Assembly (NCBI GenBank): GCA_019096155.1
Contig: JAHCVI010000001.1
Location: 12,487,243-12,551,242 of the forward strand
Length of the DNA stretch: 64,000 nucleotides
From: Staphylotrichum longicolle
Taxonomy: Eukaryota > Ascomycota > Sordariomycetes > Sordariales > Chaetomiaceae
Direction: 5' to 3'
Both the position numbers and the translations under genes were made by a program. The first letter of the stretch is position 1. Each line of letters begins with the position of its first letter. The notes under the pieces were generated by a model. The model searched no databases. It saw only the letters and a list, made by a program, of their open reading frames with translations, and was not told where the DNA came from. Below are positions 61,639-64,000 of the stretch, one piece after another.

Positions 61639-63573
61639 ATGGCTCCCCCACCGCCATCCGCCGAACCCAACCCTCTCAACGCCCAAACGCGCTTCTTCGG
61701 GTCGCAGATAGGGGGGCGATCAGCCATCAACTATGGTTACACTGATATGCCCTGGAAACTGATGAGTCCGTCTTCTCCTTCCCCCGGATTGAGCATTCCT
61801 GACCTACCCTAGCCTGGGATGTCTACCACTTCTTCCGCTTCTTCTGGGCCCTCCCCTATATCGTCTGGCCACTCTCTCCCGCCGACTCGGCCGAGCTGAG
61901 CGAGCTCTCGCTGACCCTGGGAAACGTCTGGTGCATTGTCATTCACGTCGTGCTGTGCATCGTGCAGCTGGCCGGCATCGCGGCACTTCCGTCGTTGTTG
62001 GTGCTTCCGGTGTGGTTGGCTGTGTTGTTGACCGGTCTCTTCTTGCTGATCAACACGGTGCTGTGTTTGTTGCTAAACGGCAAAGGGGTCGAATATCATT
62101 CCGAGCCCAAGTATGCGCCCGAATTACCTGAACACGCACACGAGCAGTGGATCTACATCAATGGGGTTGCCGCCGGGTAAGTTGACGGGCCTCCCGTTAG
62201 ATTGCTCGATGCCAAACTGATTCATCGGGGATACACCAGAGCTCATTGGATGCAAAGCAATCTCAACCGTCTTGCCGTAACCTTCAAGCGGCCAATCCTT
62301 GGCATCCACAACAAGACGTAAGCCATCCCCTTGATCAGAAAGGTTTGCCAGTTGTACTTAGCATTCCCAGCTCTGGAATCGTCTTTGATGTCTTCGAATG
62401 TCTTCTCCAGAGAAACTGGGGCTACGCCACGAAAGACGTGCGTGTCTGCTACCAGATCATCAAAGAAAAGATCTACAACCCCCAGTACTCCAAAGTCATC
62501 TTCGTTCTTCACTCTCAGGGCGGCATCGAGGGCAGTTTGATCCTTGACTGGCTCCTCCAGGAGCTGCCCCAGGACCTCCTCTCAAAGCTGGAGGTCTATA
62601 CCTTTGGCAACGCAGCCAACCATTTCAACAATCCGCACCGGCACATCCGCTCGCAGACCCTGGCCAAGCACAACCCGGTTGCGGCGTCGATAGATTCGAC
62701 CCGGTTAGCAGCCGTGCAAGACGCGACCGAGGTTCCGCGCCTCCGCCGCCCTCAAAAAGCCAAGCCCAGGCCCAGTTCCAGCTCCTCCTCCAGTTCATCC
62801 GATACAGAGCCGTACGACAAACCTCCGGCCGCCACCACCAACTCTCTTAGCAGCACGCATCCCGGAACAGTCGAGTCTGTCCCCCCGATAACCAGCTCCA
62901 CCACCTCGCCTCGTACGTTCCACCTGAGCCAGCTTCCCCCCCCCTCTCCGGCCAACCCCAGTAAGAAGCCCTCACTGACGATACCCTCACGCAGACCCCT
63001 CCCACCTCTCGGACCGCGCCATCGGCCACATCGAGCACTACGCCCATACGACCGACTTCGTCGCCCTCTGGGGCGTCCTGCACTTCGCCACGTCTGCGCC
63101 GACCTCGCCCTTCATCCCGCGCTTCATCGGCCGCGTGTTCGCCCGCGCCAGTCCCAAAGGAGGCCATCAGATGGTTCAGCACTACCTAGACGGCATGTTC
63201 CCTTTGCGCCGAGACCCACAGACGGGGCGGCTGGTGCGGCGGGAGAACGGGGTGCCGTGGGGCGCGGAGGAGGAGGGGAACGAGTTTATGGAGAGTGAGG
63301 TTTTGGTGGGAGGGGGCGCGGATGGGACGGGACGGGACGGGAAGGGGGAGTGCGAGGATGAGGATGAGGTTGAGGACGGGGAGGCGGTTGAGGTGCATGG
63401 TGTGAGTCCAGTTCTGGCGCGGAGGGAGCAAGGGCGGGAAGAAGCCGACTGTCAAGGTCAAGGTGAAGGAGCTGAGTCGTTTGTGGCAGTACCGGAACGG
63501 CAAGAGCCCGGAGGAGACTTTGCCGTGGCTTGCTAGGGGGTTGGATGGAGCGGTGAGGCATGCGACGTTGTGA
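61639..63573 (+). CDS. Membrane-anchored lipase-like alpha/beta hydrolase
   Basis: Likely exons: 61639-61765, 61813-62176, 62240-62317, 62371-62912, 62995 onward. The junctions give continuous LMTWDVYHFF, VAAGAHWMQS and HNKTSGIVFDV. N-terminal half: hydrophobic segments (VYHFFRFFWALPYIVWPL; LGNVWCIVIHVVLCIVQLAG; LPVWLAVLLTGLFLLINTVL) suggest two or three membrane helices. Then comes a lipase/DUF676-like domain: VIFVLHSQGGIEGS with candidate nucleophile S238, LEVYTFGNAANHFNNP, D391 in HTTDFVALWG, and H428 in KGGHQMVQHYLDG. The substrate is unknown. The C-terminus is uncertain. Read through, the frame stops at 63536 (550 aa); with a further intron (for example 63306-63411) it would end VKELSRLWQYRNGKSPEE... 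at 63573 (527 aa), which looks more like the family. Intron 4 could instead start at 62961 (34 nt); I prefer 62913 (GTACGT, 82 nt). Confidence 0.8.
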
Positions 63574-63720
63574 GGGGTGTACATTGTGTCGTAAACTTTT
63601 TTGAGCAAATGATATCCCTTACCCGATGAGTGCTTCTCGCTCGATTGGTGATTGGAAAGATACCGAGAGAGTAAGACGATACAATGGCAAGCACAATCTT
63701 CATCTTTCTTTTTGTTGAAA

Positions 63721-64000
63721 AAAAAAAGATAGGAAGAAACGAAGCCAACATTCCTCTTTCTTCATCTTCCTCTTCCTCTTCCTCTTCCTCTTCCTCTTCC
63801 TCTTCCTCTTCCTCTTCCTCTTCCTCTTCCTCTTCCTCTTCCTCTTCCTCTTCCTCTTCCTTTTCCTTTTTTTTCTTTCTTCCTTTTCTTTTTGCCCTCT
63901 TTTTTCTTCTTTCTTTTCTTTCTTTTCTTCTCTTATTTCTTTTTTTTTCTTATTTCTTTTCTTTTTTTCTTCTTTTTTTTTTCTCTCTTTACTTTTCTTT
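63721..64000 (+). repeat. Pyrimidine-rich simple sequence with (TCTTCC)16
   Basis: Sixteen perfect TCTTCC units at 63765-63860, followed to the window edge by C/T-only sequence dominated by T runs. It lies downstream of the hydrolase gene. The preceding bases are A-rich (63718-63727). Confidence 0.95.

Noticed and set aside
1..64000. Search for a biosynthetic cluster, transposon, viral relic or prokaryote-like defence system
   Set aside because: All supported genes are housekeeping or regulatory fungal genes of mixed function; no PKS/NRPS, transposase, reverse transcriptase or repeat-spacer array was recognised.

Overview
The window is nuclear DNA of a filamentous ascomycete, most likely a Sordariomycete near the Sordariales. 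The evidence is: short GT-AG introns (about 50-170 nt) with CTNAC-type branch sites, strongly C/G-ending codons, clear Sordariomycete-type orthologues (a Pac2-type WOPR factor, linker histone H1, SMC4, a GapA/Sar1-type RasGAP, NOP9, phosphoketolase), and an intron-containing tRNA-Lys(CUU). I see no transposon ORF, CRISPR array or prokaryotic gene. Exon boundaries were read by eye from splice consensus, frame and family continuity.

Layout. 1-8.1 kb: no gene found; probably upstream control region and leader of the WOPR regulator at 8118-9563 (+). 9.6-14.1 kb: no gene found. 14.1-15.3 kb: linker histone H1 with six exons (+). 16.9-18.9 kb: uncharacterised proline-rich NPF-motif protein (+). 19.7-20.6 kb: ELYS-domain nuclear pore/kinetochore-type protein (-), divergent from condensin SMC4 at 21.1-25.9 kb (+). 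26.7-27.5 kb: small secreted cyanovirin-N-like lectin (+). 27.9-29.2 kb: RPAP1/Rba50-like RNA polymerase assembly factor (-). 31.6-33.6 kb: Hpc2/ubinuclein subunit of the HIR histone chaperone (+). 34.6-36.8 kb: DHA1-type MFS transporter (-). 36.8-42.3 kb: no gene found. 42.3-44.9 kb: RasGAP (+). 44.9-48.7 kb: no gene found, but with short repeats. 48.7-51.2 kb: phosphoketolase (+). 51.7 kb: tRNA-Lys. 51.8-55.7 kb: no gene found. 55.7-57.0 kb: conserved-looking unknown (+). 58.7-61.2 kb: NOP9 (-), divergent from a membrane-anchored lipase-like hydrolase at 61.6-63.6 kb (+). The right edge is a pyrimidine-rich simple-sequence tract.

The genes are ordinary chromosomal genes, not a cluster. There is a loose chromatin theme (H1, SMC4, ELYS, Hpc2) and a Ras/cAMP theme (RasGAP, and a WOPR factor carrying a PKA-type site), but no sign of a shared pathway or co-transfer. 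The points most worth following up are regulatory (an overlapping uORF and candidate 5' UTR intron at the WOPR gene, a telomere-type box upstream of NOP9, a start-of-S-phase box between ELYS and SMC4, and a GGATGC cluster upstream of phosphoketolase) plus several uncharacterised proteins. I did not find a convincing new multi-gene system.
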